A DNA stretch of 53,967 bases from Pantoea agglomerans NBRC 102470. Its GTDB lineage: Bacteria > Pseudomonadota > Gammaproteobacteria > Enterobacterales > Enterobacteriaceae. Numbering within the stretch: the stretch's first letter is position 1; each line of letters starts with the position of its first letter. The position numbers were made by a program, and so were the translations under genes. The notes beneath the pieces are model-generated. The model had not been told where the DNA came from. It saw only the letters and a program-made list of their open reading frames with translations, and did not search any database. The DNA lies in contig NZ_BCZA01000014.1 in NCBI RefSeq assembly GCF_001598475.1, forward strand, positions 1-53,967, written 5' to 3'. Below are positions 9,135-18,633 of this stretch, one piece after another.

Positions 9135-9835
9135 AAAATATCGAAGAGCAGGCTGACAGTTCGGTTCTGCTGGACGATCAGGCCGTCAGTGATTATCTGC
9201 GGCAGAATCCCGATTTCTTTATCCGCAATGCCCGCGCAGTTGAACAGATGGCCGTGCCGCATCCGGTGCGTGGCAGCGTCTCGCTGGTCGAATGGCATAT
9301 GGCGCGGCAACGCAACCATATTCAGCGGCTGGAAGAAGAGATCACGCTGCTGATGGAGCAGGCCAGCGCTAACCACGAACTGTTTGACCGTCTGCTGTCG
9401 CTGGAAAGCCACCTGGCCGCGGCTGACTCGCTGCAGGATATGCTCAACCGTCTGCATCGCTGGGCGCGTGAGCTGGGCCTGGCGGGTGCCAATGTGCGGC
9501 TGTTCAGTGATAAATGGCTGCTGGGCGCGCCCTCCGATTTCTTTCAGCTGAGCCTCTCGCGTCAGGCGTTTGAACCGCTGCGTATTCAGCGCTTCGGTAA
9601 CCAGCATCACTATCTTGGCAACCTTAACGGGCCGGAACTGCTGCTGCTGTTGCCGCAGGCCAAAGCGATCGGGTCGGTTGCCATGTCGCTAATGGGTGAG
9701 GAGGGCGATCTCGGCGTGCTGGTGTTCAGCAGTCGTGACAGCCAGCACTATCAATCGGGCATGGGGACACTGCTGTTGCAGCATCTGTCGCAGATGATGC
9801 CTGATCTGCTCTCCCGCTGGGTTGAACGCGCATGA
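9131..9835 (+). CDS. yigA: YigA, DUF484 family protein
   Basis: This 234-residue cytosolic protein of the DUF484 family has a helical N-terminus ([22 protein letters not shown]), a predicted coiled coil (residues about 60-100) and a C-terminal GAF-like domain. The function is unknown; the family nearly always lies between dapF and xerC. The start and stop overlap dapF and xerC by four bases each, so translation is coupled through the operon. Confidence 0.92.
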   Translation: MKNIEEQADSSVLLDDQAVSDYLRQNPDFFIRNARAVEQMAVPHPVRGSVSLVEWHMARQRNHIQRLEEEITLLMEQASANHELFDRLLSLESHLAAADSLQDMLNRLHRWARELGLAGANVRLFSDKWLLGAPSDFFQLSLSRQAFEPLRIQRFGNQHHYLGNLNGPELLLLLPQAKAIGSVAMSLMGEEGDLGVLVFSSRDSQHYQSGMGTLLLQHLSQMMPDLLSRWVERA

Positions 9836-10737
9836 GCAGCGCGCTGCAGGAGGCCGTCGACGGATTTCTGCGCTACCTGAAAGTGGAGCGCCAGCTCAGT
9901 CCGTTAACCCAGAGCAGCTATGCGCGCCAGCTTGCCGCGCTGGTGGCGATTGCTGATGAGATGAAGCTCAGCAGCTGGGCACAGCTGGAACCGGCACAGG
10001 TGCGCAGCATGGCGGCGCGCAGCCGTCGCGCCGGACTGGCCGCCAGCAGCCTCGCGCTGCGGCTCTCCGCCCTGCGCAGTTTTCTCGACTGGCAGGTGAG
10101 CCAGGGTTTGCTTTCCGCCAACCCGGCCAAAGGGGTGATGACGCCGCGTAAAGCGCGCCATCTGCCTAAAAACATTGATGTCGATGAAGTAAATCAGCTG
10201 CTGGAGATCGACCTTAACGATCCGCTGGCGGTGCGCGACCGGGCGATGCTGGAAGTGATGTATGGCGGCGGTTTGCGTCTCTCTGAACTGGTGAATATGG
10301 ATTGTCGCCACGTCGATCTCGATTCAGGCGAAGTGTGGGTAGTCGGTAAGGGCAGCAAAGAGCGCCGGATACCGATTGGTCGCACGGCGGTCGCCTGGAT
10401 CCAGCACTGGCTGCCGCTGCGTGAAACCTTTGGCGGCCAGGATGATGCGCTGTTTCTTTCGACGCGCGGCAACCGCATCTCGCCACGCAACGTGCAGAAA
10501 CGCTTTGCCGAATGGGGCATCCGACAGGGCGTGGCCAGCCATATCCATCCGCATAAGCTACGACACTCATTTGCCACGCATCTGCTGGAATCCAGTGGTG
10601 ACCTGCGCGCCGTGCAGGAGTTGCTGGGTCATGCAAACCTGTCGACGACCCAGATCTACACCCATCTTGACTTCCAGCATCTGGCTTCGGTGTATGACGC
10701 TGCGCATCCCCGCGCCAAACGAGGAAAGAACGAATGA
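9832..10737 (+). CDS. xerC: Tyrosine recombinase XerC
   Basis: XerC acts with XerD at dif, under FtsK control, to resolve chromosome dimers. The 301 residues (298 in E. coli) have an N-terminal SAM-like core-binding domain (about 5-95) and a catalytic domain with Arg in [10 protein letters not shown] (Arg149), Lys in [10 protein letters not shown] (near 173), [12 protein letters not shown] (His and Arg near 241-244), the second His in LLGHANLS (near 267) and the nucleophilic Tyr in TQIYTHLDF (near 276). All catalytic residues are present. It overlaps yigA and yigB by four bases each. Confidence 0.97.
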   Translation: MSSALQEAVDGFLRYLKVERQLSPLTQSSYARQLAALVAIADEMKLSSWAQLEPAQVRSMAARSRRAGLAASSLALRLSALRSFLDWQVSQGLLSANPAKGVMTPRKARHLPKNIDVDEVNQLLEIDLNDPLAVRDRAMLEVMYGGGLRLSELVNMDCRHVDLDSGEVWVVGKGSKERRIPIGRTAVAWIQHWLPLRETFGGQDDALFLSTRGNRISPRNVQKRFAEWGIRQGVASHIHPHKLRHSFATHLLESSGDLRAVQELLGHANLSTTQIYTHLDFQHLASVYDAAHPRAKRGKNE

Positions 10738-11450
10738 AGTTTTATCGTCCGCTGTCGGCCATAAAAGCCATGACCTTCGACCTTGATGACACACTCTACG
10801 ATAACTACCCGGTCATCCGTCGTACCACCCTGGAGTCCCATGCCGCGTTACAGGCTTTTCATCCGGCGCTGCGTGACTTCACGCCGCAGGATTATCAGCA
10901 GTTGCGCGATGAGCTGCTGCAGCGCGAACCTGATATCTATCATGATGTTTCGGAGTGGCGACGCCGTTCGGTTGAGCTGGCGATGCTGAATATCGGCCTC
11001 TCTGCCGCTGAAGCTACCGCGGGTGCGGCAGAAGTGATGGCGGTCTTCCATCAGTGGCGGAGTCAGGTCGAGATGCCGGATGAGACGCACCAGACGCTGA
11101 AAGCCCTGGCGGAGAAAATCCCGCTGGTGGCGGTCACCAACGGCAACGCCTGCCCGGAAAAAATGGGCATTGCCGAATACTTCCGCTTCACACTGCGGGC
11201 CGGGCCAGACGGGCGCGCCAAGCCGTGGCAGGATATGTATCAGCTTGCCGCGCAACGCCTTGATATCGCGCCACACCATATTCTGCACGTGGGTGATGAC
11301 CTGACCACCGACGTGGCGGGCTCACTGCGCTGCGGGCTGCAGGCCTGCTGGATTAACCTGCGGCAGGGTAACCTGATGCATATCCCGGATGCGCGCCTGT
11401 TGCCGCATGTCGAAATTTCGCGGTTGGCATCACTCACCTCACTGCTATAA
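10734..11450 (+). CDS. yigB: YigB, HAD-family phosphatase (FMN phosphatase)
   Basis: The HAD nucleophile motif [11 protein letters not shown] (Asp16 and Asp18), the VTNGNA motif near residue 135, the conserved Lys in AKPWQDMY and [14 protein letters not shown] near 182-195 make this an active haloacid-dehalogenase phosphatase of 238 residues. E. coli YigB dephosphorylates FMN, 5-amino-6-ribitylamino-uracil phosphate and other small substrates; the specificity here is inferred. Last gene of the dapF operon; the stop lies three bases before the uvrD LexA box. Confidence 0.93.
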   Translation: MKFYRPLSAIKAMTFDLDDTLYDNYPVIRRTTLESHAALQAFHPALRDFTPQDYQQLRDELLQREPDIYHDVSEWRRRSVELAMLNIGLSAAEATAGAAEVMAVFHQWRSQVEMPDETHQTLKALAEKIPLVAVTNGNACPEKMGIAEYFRFTLRAGPDGRAKPWQDMYQLAAQRLDIAPHHILHVGDDLTTDVAGSLRCGLQACWINLRQGNLMHIPDARLLPHVEISRLASLTSLL

Positions 11451-11453
11451 TGG

Positions 11454-11469
11454 CTGTAAATTTATCCAG
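11454..11469 (+). promoter_or_regulatory. LexA box (SOS operator) of uvrD
   Basis: CTGTAAATTTATCCAG matches CTGT-N8-ACAG with one change, and shares the CCAG right half with the E. coli uvrD box. It lies 137 bp upstream of the uvrD start, so uvrD is expected to be SOS-inducible here too. Confidence 0.8.
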
Positions 11470-11492
11470 TCGTCTCCTCTTTTCTGTTTTGC

Positions 11493-11587
11493 CGCCGTCC
11501 CTTATCCGGCGTCTGTGGCGCCGCCTTACTGGCAGCGATAATGCCTTGCGGCAGGCGGAATAATCAGTGTGACGACGGCGTTTTTTT
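11493..11587 (+). terminator. Possible transcription attenuator in the uvrD leader
   Basis: CGCCGTC (11493-11499) can pair with GACGGCG (11574-11580), directly followed by seven T. The loop contains its own hairpin CCGCCT/AGGCGG (11521-11558). The arrangement is a terminator-like structure between the LexA-controlled promoter and the gene; a leader attenuator has been described for E. coli uvrD. Confidence 0.55.
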
Positions 11588-11605
11588 CTTTGGTAATCGG
11601 TGCTT

Positions 11606-13768
11606 ATGGACGTTTCTGAACTGCTCGATGGTTTGAATGACAATCAGCGCGCTGCCGTTGCGGCACCGCGCAGTAACCTGCTGGTGCTGGCAGGCGCGGG
11701 CAGTGGTAAAACGCGGGTGCTGGTGCATCGCATTGCCTGGCTGATGTCGGTGGAGAACTGCTCGCCCTATTCGATTATGGCGGTGACCTTTACCAACAAA
11801 GCGGCAGCGGAGATGCGTCACCGTATCGAGCATCTGATCGGCACCAGTCAGGGCGGAATGTGGATCGGAACCTTCCACGGTCTGGCGCACCGCTTACTGC
11901 GCGCCCACCATCTTGACGCCGGTCTGCCACAGGATTTTCAGATCCTCGACAGCGAAGACCAGCTACGTCTGCTCAAGCGCCTGATCAAATCAATGAACCT
12001 TGATGACAAACAGTGGCCTGCGCGTCAGGGCATGTGGTACATCAATGGCAAAAAAGATGAAGGCCTGCGGCCAAAGCATATCGAAAGCTACGGCAATCCG
12101 ATTGAGCAGACCTGGCTGCGCATCTATCAGGCCTATCAGGAAGCCTGTGATCGCGCCGGTTTAGTCGACTTTGCCGAGCTGTTGCTGCGCGCCCATGAAT
12201 TATGGCTCAACAAGCCACACATTCTTAATCACTACCGCGAACGCTTTACCAACGTGCTGGTGGATGAGTTCCAGGATACCAACAACATTCAATATGCCTG
12301 GATTCGGATGCTGGCGGGCGACAGCGGCCGGGTGATCATCGTGGGCGATGATGACCAGTCGATCTACGGCTGGCGCGGCGCACAGGTCGAGAATATTCAG
12401 CGCTTTCTGCAGGATTTCCCCGGCGCGGAAACGATCCGTCTGGAGCAGAACTACCGCTCAACCAATAACATCCTGAAAGCCGCCAACGCCCTGATCGCTA
12501 ACAACAATGGTCGCCTGGGGAAAGAGCTCTGGACCGAAGGAAGCGATGGCGAACCGATCTCGATCTACTGCGCCTTTAATGAGCTGGATGAAGCACGCTT
12601 CGTGGTCAACCGCATTAAGGTCTGGATGGAGAACGGCGGCGCGCTCAATGACTGCGCCATTCTCTATCGCAGCAACGCCCAGTCGCGTGTGCTGGAAGAG
12701 GCGCTGCTGCAAAGCAGCATGCCGTACCGTATTTATGGCGGCATGCGCTTCTTCGAACGTCAGGAGATCAAAGATGCGCTCTCCTATCTGCGTCTGATGG
12801 CGAACCGCAATGACGACGCGGCATTTGAACGCGTGGTGAATACCCCGACGCGCGGCGTGGGCGATCGCACGCTCGACGTGGTGCGTCAGACGGCCCGTGA
12901 ACGTCAGATGACGCTGTGGCAGGCAACGCGTGAACTGCTGCAAAGCCGTGCGCTGGCTGGCCGGGCCGCGTCTGCGCTGCAACGCTTCTGTGAACTGGTT
13001 GATTCACTGGCAACCGAAACCGCCGAGTTACCGCTGCATGTTCAGACCGACCGGGTCATCAAAGACTCTGGCCTGTGGCTGATGTATGAGCAGGAAAAAG
13101 GTGAGAAGGGCCAGGCGCGTATCGAAAACCTTGAGGAGCTGGTGACCGCTACGCGGCAGTTCAGCTATCAGGATGAAGATGAAGATCTGATGCCACTGCA
13201 GGCTTTTTTATCCCACGCCGCGCTGGAAGCGGGCGAAGGCCAGGCAGATAAATGGCAGGATGCGGTTCAGCTGATGACGCTCCACTCGGCAAAAGGGCTG
13301 GAGTTCAGCCAGGTGTTTATCGTCGGCATGGAAGAGGGCATGTTCCCGAGCCAGATGTCACTGGATGAAGGTGGCCGGCTGGAGGAGGAACGTCGTCTGG
13401 CTTATGTCGGCGTGACCCGTGCGATGCTCAAGCTGACGCTGACCTACGCCGAAACCCGCCGACTCTATGGTAAGGAAGTGTATCACCGGCCGTCCCGTTT
13501 TATCGGCGAACTGCCCGAAGCGTGCATAGAAGAAGTGCGTCTGCGCGCCAGCGTCAGCCGTCCGGTAAACCATCAGCGGATGGGTGCCCCGGTGACCAAA
13601 AATGACAGTGGATTCGCGCTGGGTCAGCGTGTTCATCACGCAAAATTTGGCGAAGGCACCATCATTAATCTGGAAGGCAGCGGCGAGCATAGCCGTCTTC
13701 AGGTGGCATTTCAGGGGCAGGGAATCAAGTGGCTGGTGGCGGCTTACGCGAAGCTTGAAACGCTTTAG
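11606..13768 (+). CDS. uvrD: DNA helicase II (UvrD)
   Basis: UvrD is a 3'-5' superfamily 1 helicase that removes the incised strand in nucleotide excision and mismatch repair and strips RecA filaments. The 720 residues equal E. coli. Motif I (Walker A) is AGAGSGKT at 29-36, motif Ia TFTNKAAAEM, motif II DEFQDTN near 220, motif III GDDDQSIYGWRGA, motif V LMTLHSAKGLEF and motif VI YVGVTRA. The C-terminal Tudor-like domain (GQRVHHAKFGEGTI) is intact. The start is ATG 11606 (MDVSELLD), two codons inside a possible GTG start. A LexA box and attenuator-like structure precede it. Confidence 0.98.
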   Translation: MDVSELLDGLNDNQRAAVAAPRSNLLVLAGAGSGKTRVLVHRIAWLMSVENCSPYSIMAVTFTNKAAAEMRHRIEHLIGTSQGGMWIGTFHGLAHRLLRAHHLDAGLPQDFQILDSEDQLRLLKRLIKSMNLDDKQWPARQGMWYINGKKDEGLRPKHIESYGNPIEQTWLRIYQAYQEACDRAGLVDFAELLLRAHELWLNKPHILNHYRERFTNVLVDEFQDTNNIQYAWIRMLAGDSGRVIIVGDDDQSIYGWRGAQVENIQRFLQDFPGAETIRLEQNYRSTNNILKAANALIANNNGRLGKELWTEGSDGEPISIYCAFNELDEARFVVNRIKVWMENGGALNDCAILYRSNAQSRVLEEALLQSSMPYRIYGGMRFFERQEIKDALSYLRLMANRNDDAAFERVVNTPTRGVGDRTLDVVRQTARERQMTLWQATRELLQSRALAGRAASALQRFCELVDSLATETAELPLHVQTDRVIKDSGLWLMYEQEKGEKGQARIENLEELVTATRQFSYQDEDEDLMPLQAFLSHAALEAGEGQADKWQDAVQLMTLHSAKGLEFSQVFIVGMEEGMFPSQMSLDEGGRLEEERRLAYVGVTRAMLKLTLTYAETRRLYGKEVYHRPSRFIGELPEACIEEVRLRASVSRPVNHQRMGAPVTKNDSGFALGQRVHHAKFGEGTIINLEGSGEHSRLQVAFQGQGIKWLVAAYAKLETL

Positions 13769-13775
13769 CGTGCGG

Positions 13776-13804
13776 TTGACGGCTTTTTCGTCTCAGCGTA
13801 ACAT
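13776..13804 (+). promoter_or_regulatory. Sigma-70 promoter for the corA leader
   Basis: TTGACG (13776-13781) and TAACAT (13799-13804) are 17 bp apart. The predicted start near 13811 would give a leader of about 258 nt before corA, containing the small ORF and hairpin described next. Confidence 0.6.
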
Positions 13805-13835
13805 GCGCCCACTATTATCATGAGAGGACAATGCC

Positions 13836-13892
13836 TTGGACACGCCCAGTCGATGCTGGCTCAATGACCTGGATTCCAGGAATAACATCTAA
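13836..13892 (+). CDS. Candidate corA leader peptide (CorL/YsgD-like)
   Basis: A TTG-started ORF of 18 codons (MDTPSRCWLNDLDSRNNI) has AGGA seven bases upstream. It resembles the small ORF annotated upstream of corA in E. coli (ysgD) and the corL leader peptide of Salmonella, whose translation governs Rho-dependent termination in the corA leader in response to Mg2+. Its stop codon lies on the first bases of the 10-bp hairpin at 13890-13919, so a ribosome finishing it would block that hairpin. An overlapping ATG ORF (13831-13914) is the alternative; its ribosome-site spacing is poorer. The E. coli comparison is from memory. Confidence 0.6.
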   Translation: MDTPSRCWLNDLDSRNNI

Positions 13893-13919
13893 GGCTACCT
13901 CTTTACGCGGGTAGCCTTA
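13890..13919 (+). promoter_or_regulatory. Leader hairpin upstream of corA
   Basis: TAAGGCTACC pairs perfectly over 10 bp with GGTAGCCTTA across a 10-nt loop. No T-run follows, so it is not an intrinsic terminator. It overlaps the stop of the leader ORF and fits a translation-sensitive switch for Rho-dependent termination. Confidence 0.6.
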
Positions 13920-14068
13920 GCGGTTATCAGCGACCTCCCTTTTTGATTCCGTCGCGAGTCAGCACTGATTTATCTCTGAAACTCTGTTTCCGTGTTCAGG
14001 CTGCCCGTTCCATGTTGAGGAACGGCGGACTGCCTTGTCCCATTTAGTCTGCAATGGGGAGTATTGCT

Positions 14069-15022
14069 ATGCTGAGCGCATTTAAACTGGATCACAGCCG
14101 CCTGACGCGACTGGAGCTGGAAGACGAAAACGACAAACTGACGACCTCTGTCTGGGTCGATCTGATCGAGCCGGAAGAGGGCGAACGTGATCGCGTGCAA
14201 TCTGAGCTGGGCCAGAGTCTGGCAACACGGCCTGAGCTGGAAGATATCGAGGCCTCGGCGCGCTTCTTCGAAGATGAAGATGGTCTGCATATCCACTCCT
14301 TCTTCTTCTATGAAGACGCTGACGATCACGCCGGCAACTCCACCGTGGCGTTCACCATCCGTGAAGGCCGTCTCTACACGCTGCGCGAACGTGAGCTGCC
14401 TGCGTTCCGTCTCTATCGCATGCGCGCCCGTAATCAGACCCTGATCGACGGCAATGCCTTTGAGCTGCTGCTCGACCTGTTTGAAACCAAAATTGAGCAG
14501 CTGGCGGACGAAATCGAGAACATCTACAGCGCACTGGAGAAACTCAGCCGGGTGATCATGGAAGGTCAGCAGGGCGAAGAGTACGATCAGGCGCTGTCGC
14601 GACTAGCGGAACTGGAAGATATCGGCTGGAAGGTGCGCCTCTGTCTGATGGATACCCAGCGCGCCCTGAACTTCCTGGTACGCAAAGCACGTTTGCCGGG
14701 CAATCAGCTGGAGCAGGCGCGTGAAATTCTGCGCGATATCGAATCGCTGCTGCCGCATAACGAATCACTGTTTCAGAAGGTCAACTTCCTGATGCAAGCG
14801 GCGATGGGTTTCATCAACATCGAGCAGAACCGCATCATCAAGATCTTCTCGGTGGTCTCCGTGGTGTTTCTGCCGCCGACGCTGGTGGCCTCCAGCTACG
14901 GGATGAACTTTGAGTTTATGCCGGAACTGAAGTGGAGCTTTGGTTATCCGGCGGCGATCGGCCTGATGATTCTGGCCGGACTGGCGCCTTATCTCTATTT
15001 CAAGCGTAAAAACTGGCTTTAA
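14069..15022 (+). CDS. corA: CorA magnesium/cobalt channel
   Basis: CorA is the main housekeeping Mg2+ uptake channel, a pentamer in the inner membrane. The 317 residues (316 in E. coli) hold a large acidic cytosolic domain and two C-terminal membrane helices; the selectivity motif GMN is in SSYGMNFEF at about 277-279 and the basic tail YFKRKNWL ends the protein. The start MLSAFKLD at 14069 follows E. coli; an in-frame ATG five codons upstream is unlikely. The leader carries a candidate regulatory peptide and hairpin. Confidence 0.97.
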   Translation: MLSAFKLDHSRLTRLELEDENDKLTTSVWVDLIEPEEGERDRVQSELGQSLATRPELEDIEASARFFEDEDGLHIHSFFFYEDADDHAGNSTVAFTIREGRLYTLRERELPAFRLYRMRARNQTLIDGNAFELLLDLFETKIEQLADEIENIYSALEKLSRVIMEGQQGEEYDQALSRLAELEDIGWKVRLCLMDTQRALNFLVRKARLPGNQLEQAREILRDIESLLPHNESLFQKVNFLMQAAMGFINIEQNRIIKIFSVVSVVFLPPTLVASSYGMNFEFMPELKWSFGYPAAIGLMILAGLAPYLYFKRKNWL

Positions 15023-15026
15023 AATA

Positions 15027-15055
15027 AGAACGGGCCATCTGAGATGGCCCGTTCT
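15027..15055. terminator. Long inverted repeat after corA
   Basis: AGAACGGGCCATCT and AGATGGCCCGTTCT form a nearly uninterrupted stem of at least 12 bp. No T-run follows on the plus strand; on the minus strand TTATTTTAAA follows. It probably ends or stabilises the corA transcript. Confidence 0.55.
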
Positions 15056-15119
15056 GCTGGCTCCTGTCTCCATTTCTGCGTAATCTTACCCTCCTGTTTT
15101 TACAAATTATTAACTTCTT

Positions 15120-16172
15120 ATGGACGCTTTTTCGTTGCGCGCGCAGTGGACACTGCTGCTGCTGATCTCGGTATTGCTGGGCGCGGTGCTGCACTATTTT
15201 CATGTGCCCGCTGCGCTGTTACTGGGACCGATGATTGTGGGTGTGGTGATGGGGCTGTCGGGTGCCACGCTGCGAATTGATAAGCGGCTGTTCCTGCTCG
15301 CTCAGGCCGTACTGGGCTGCATGATTGCGCAGAGTCTGTCGCCTTCGATTCTGGCACCGCTTATTCAGGACTGGCCGATCGTGCTGACGGTGCTGCTGCT
15401 GACGCTGGCGGCCAGCGGCCTGTCAGGTTTTCTGCTGGTGCGCTTCAGTCATCTGCCTGGCCCGACCGGCGCATGGGGATCGTCGCCGGGCGGTGCATCG
15501 GCCATGGTGGCGATGGCGGGTGACTTTGGCGCTGACGTGCGACTGGTCGCATTCATGCAGTATCTGCGGGTGCTGTTTGTTGCCTCGGCGGCCGCGCTGG
15601 TGGCGCGCATCGGGCTGGGCGATGAGGCGCACAGCGTCTCGCTGCTCTGGTTTCCGCCGCTGAATCATGGCTTTGTTATCACCCTGGTGGTGATGCTGAC
15701 AGGCGCGTGGCTGGGCACCCGACTGCGCATTCCTTCTGGCGCGCTGCTGCTGCCTGCGCTGGCGGGCGCAGCACTGCACAGTAGCGACATCGCGGTGTTA
15801 CAGGTGCCAGAATGGCTGCTGGCTGTGGCCTATGCACTGATTGGCTGGAGCGTGGGATTACGTTTCACCCGCCCGATTTTTCTGCTGGCACTGCGCACGC
15901 TGCCGCAGATGCTGGCCTCGATCTTCGGGCTGATGCTGTTGTGTGGCGGGCTGGCGTGGATGCTGACGCGAATGCTGGATATCGATCTGATGACGGCCTA
16001 TCTCGCCACCAGTCCAGGCGGGCTGGACACGGTGGCGATCATTGCGGCGGGAACCCAGGTCAACATGGCGTTTGTGATGGCGTTGCAGACATTGCGTCTC
16101 TTTACCATCCTGCTGACCGGCCCGGCTTTAGCGCGCTTTATTTCACGCTATGCGCGAACGGGAACGGAATGA
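15120..16172 (+). CDS. AbrB-family inner-membrane protein
   Basis: This 350-residue protein has about ten hydrophobic segments in two homologous halves, as in the AbrB duplication family (PF05145, old name ammonia monooxygenase-like). The repeated signature is GAWGSSPGGASAMVAMAGDFGAD near 116-138 and TAYLATSPGGLDTVAIIAAG near 290-309. E. coli AbrB is a close homolog from another locus. The substrate is unknown; regulation of aidB expression has been attributed to E. coli AbrB. It lies between corA and rarD, where E. coli has no gene, and its 3' end overlaps rarD by 30 bp on the opposite strand. Confidence 0.85.
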   Translation: MDAFSLRAQWTLLLLISVLLGAVLHYFHVPAALLLGPMIVGVVMGLSGATLRIDKRLFLLAQAVLGCMIAQSLSPSILAPLIQDWPIVLTVLLLTLAASGLSGFLLVRFSHLPGPTGAWGSSPGGASAMVAMAGDFGADVRLVAFMQYLRVLFVASAAALVARIGLGDEAHSVSLLWFPPLNHGFVITLVVMLTGAWLGTRLRIPSGALLLPALAGAALHSSDIAVLQVPEWLLAVAYALIGWSVGLRFTRPIFLLALRTLPQMLASIFGLMLLCGGLAWMLTRMLDIDLMTAYLATSPGGLDTVAIIAAGTQVNMAFVMALQTLRLFTILLTGPALARFISRYARTGTE

Positions 16173-17042
16173 AAACGCCACCGCATCGCAGACAAATACC
16201 AGCAGCGCCAGCCAGATGAAGCCAAAGGTCACCATCTTGTCTGGCGTGATGGTCTCACCGTAAAACGCGACCGCCAGCACAAACATCAGCGTCGGGCCGA
16301 GATACTGAAAGAAGCCTACGGTGGAAAGTCGCAGACGGCTACAGGCCGCCGCAAACAGCATCAGCGGAATGGTGGTCACGATGCCCGCCGCTATCAGCTT
16401 CAGGTTGAGACTCAGTGGGTTGGCGGATAAGTGGCTGGTGGCGCTGTCGGCAAAGCCAAACAGGTAAATCGCCGCCAGCGGAAACAGCCACAGGGTTTCA
16501 ATCAGCATGCCGCTCTGCGCATCGACCTGAATCTTTTTGCGCACCAGGCCATACAGGGCAAAGCTCAGTGCCAGGCCCAGCGCGATGATCGGTAACGACC
16601 CAAACTGCCACAGCTGCACCAGCACACCGACGGTGGCCAGCAGCACGGCGAGCCACTGCAGACGGCGAAACCGTTCGCGCAAAAATAGCATGCCGAACAC
16701 CACGTTGATCAGCGGGTTAATAAAGTAGCCCAGGCTGGCTTCCAGCATATGCTGATTGTTGACCGCCCAGATAAACAGCAGCCAGTTGCCGCCGATAGTC
16801 ACGGCCGTCAGCGCCAGCAACAGCACTTTTTTAGGCTGGCGCAACACGCTGCGAACGCCGGGCCAGCTGCGGCTCAGGGTAATCAGTAACAGCATAAACA
16901 GTGCAGACCAGATCACCCGGTGCGTCATGATTTCCGTGGCGGGAACCTGCTTTACCAGTTTGAAATAAGCGGGCGCAATGCCCCAGATAAAGTAAGCGCC
17001 CAGTGCAAAGCCAACGCCCTGGCGGGTTTGTTGCGTATCCAT
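16143..17042 (-). CDS. rarD: RarD, EamA-family transporter
   Basis: RarD is an inner-membrane protein of the drug/metabolite transporter superfamily with ten predicted helices in two EamA halves. The 299 residues compare with 296 in E. coli, and the segments TRQGVGFALGAYFIWGIAPAY and EASLGYFINPL are characteristic. It was first tied to chloramphenicol sensitivity in other genera; the substrate is unsettled. The start MDTQQTRQG at 17042 follows E. coli; a start five codons earlier (17057) is possible. It is preceded by yigI, 23 bp upstream, on the same strand. Confidence 0.93.
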   Translation of the reverse strand: MDTQQTRQGVGFALGAYFIWGIAPAYFKLVKQVPATEIMTHRVIWSALFMLLLITLSRSWPGVRSVLRQPKKVLLLALTAVTIGGNWLLFIWAVNNQHMLEASLGYFINPLINVVFGMLFLRERFRRLQWLAVLLATVGVLVQLWQFGSLPIIALGLALSFALYGLVRKKIQVDAQSGMLIETLWLFPLAAIYLFGFADSATSHLSANPLSLNLKLIAAGIVTTIPLMLFAAACSRLRLSTVGFFQYLGPTLMFVLAVAFYGETITPDKMVTFGFIWLALLVFVCDAVAFSFRSRSRIA

Positions 17043-17065
17043 ATGCGATCCATTCAATGGCGTGG

Positions 17066-17536
17066 TTAGCCGATAAGATAGGTGGCGGTAGCCGTGGCGA
17101 TATAATCGCCCTGTTGATTGTGCAGTTCCACACGCGCCACGGCGACTTTGTTACCGGCGCGCAGCAGGCTGCTGGTGGCGGTGAAGCGTTCGCCGCGTCC
17201 GGGACGCAGATAGTCGACGCGCATATCAATGGTGCCCATGCGTGACAGACGCTGGCGCAGATCCGCTTCGCTGATGCTTTCCTGACGGGTTAACGCATTA
17301 CTGACGCAGACCATGCCCGCCGCCACATCCAGTACCGACGCGATAACGCCGCCGTGCAGAATCTGCTGCGCCTGGTTGCCCACCAGCATGGTTTTGTTAT
17401 TGAAGCTGATCTCTGCGTAGTCTGCGTCAAGGCGCATCAGTTCCAGGCCCAGCGCCTGATTAAACGGCATGTGATAAACGAAAATTTCGCCGACCAGCTG
17501 GCGAGCGTCCTGCTGTGTCAGCACGGGTGATGACAT
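17066..17536 (-). CDS. yigI: YigI, hotdog-fold thioesterase
   Basis: The 156 residues form a single hotdog domain of the PaaI/YigI type: [19 protein letters not shown] is the central helix with the catalytic region, and [19 protein letters not shown] is a typical strand pair. E. coli YigI has medium- and long-chain acyl-CoA thioesterase activity; the substrate here is inferred. AGGA precedes the ATG at a suitable distance. It is co-directional with rarD, likely one transcript. Confidence 0.92.
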   Translation of the reverse strand: MSSPVLTQQDARQLVGEIFVYHMPFNQALGLELMRLDADYAEISFNNKTMLVGNQAQQILHGGVIASVLDVAAGMVCVSNALTRQESISEADLRQRLSRMGTIDMRVDYLRPGRGERFTATSSLLRAGNKVAVARVELHNQQGDYIATATATYLIG

Positions 17537-17730
17537 GATGATGTGTCCTGAAAAAATCGGGCCAGAGGGGCGCGGAATATGAATGAGTTGTGTATTCTAT
17601 GCCGCCTGCGAGGGTGTTTCCAGTTTAAGAAATCAGCACTCATGCTCACTGCCATTTGCGTGTAGAATGGCCTGCTTTTTACGACACCCTTTCAGTTACT
17701 TTGATACGCAGCTGCTCACCGGAGAATTTT

Positions 17731-18609
17731 ATGCGTAAGCATCGCGCCTTGCTGGCGGCAATGTTGATATTTCCTGCGCTGGCGCAGGCGGATGAAGCCC
17801 ATATTAAAGAGGTTCATGACGCGCCACAGGTTCAGGGCAGCATTATTGCTAACCTGCTGGAGAAGCATGATAACCCGTTTGTTCTCTATCCTTACGAGAA
17901 CAACTATCTGCTTTATACCTATACCAGCGACCTCAATAAAGAGGCGATCTCCTCCTATAACTGGGGAGAGAATGCCCGCAAAGATGAAGTGAAATTCCAG
18001 CTCAGCCTGGCGTTTCCGCTGTGGCGCGGTATTCTGGGCGACAACTCGGTGCTGGCAGCCTCTTACACCCAGCGTTCCTGGTGGCAGCTGTCGAATAGCG
18101 CTGAGTCATCGCCATTCCGTGAGACCAACTATGAGCCGCAGATTTTCCTGGGCTGGGCAACCGACTATTCGCTGGCGGGCTGGACACTGCGTGATGTCGA
18201 AGTGGGTCTGAATCACCAATCCAACGGACGAAGCGATCCCACCTCGCGCAGCTGGAACCGCGTCTATGCGCGTCTGATGGCAGAGAATGGTAACTTCCTG
18301 GCGGAAATCAAACCCTGGTATCGCATCCCTGAAGGGGCGAACAGCGATGATAATCCTGATATCACCAAATACATGGGTTACTACCGCACCCGTCTGGGCT
18401 ATAAGCTCGGCGACAATATCTTCAGCGTTGAGGGCAACTATAACTGGAACAGCGGTTATGGCGGCGCGACCCTGGGCTGGAGCTACCCTATCACTGAGCA
18501 CGTTCGCTTCTATACTCAGGTATTTAGCGGTTACGGTGAATCACTGATCGATTACAACCATCGCCAGACGCGTCTGGGTGTGGGTGTAACACTTAACGAC
18601 TTGTTCTAA
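17731..18609 (+). CDS. pldA: Outer-membrane phospholipase A
   Basis: PldA is a 12-stranded barrel enzyme that removes phospholipids from the outer leaflet and is activated by Ca2+-dependent dimerisation. The 292 residues carry a signal peptide (residues 1-20, cleaved after ALAQA). The catalytic residues lie in LNHQSNGRSDPTSRSWNR: His, Ser two residues later, and Asn twelve after that. The C-terminal Phe (LNDLF) suits outer-membrane insertion. GGAG precedes the chosen ATG 17731; the upstream extension to 17656 lacks a signal. About 190 bp separate it from divergent yigI. Confidence 0.97.
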   Translation: MRKHRALLAAMLIFPALAQADEAHIKEVHDAPQVQGSIIANLLEKHDNPFVLYPYENNYLLYTYTSDLNKEAISSYNWGENARKDEVKFQLSLAFPLWRGILGDNSVLAASYTQRSWWQLSNSAESSPFRETNYEPQIFLGWATDYSLAGWTLRDVEVGLNHQSNGRSDPTSRSWNRVYARLMAENGNFLAEIKPWYRIPEGANSDDNPDITKYMGYYRTRLGYKLGDNIFSVEGNYNWNSGYGGATLGWSYPITEHVRFYTQVFSGYGESLIDYNHRQTRLGVGVTLNDLF

Positions 18610-18633
18610 TCCATAACGAAAGACAGGAATCGC

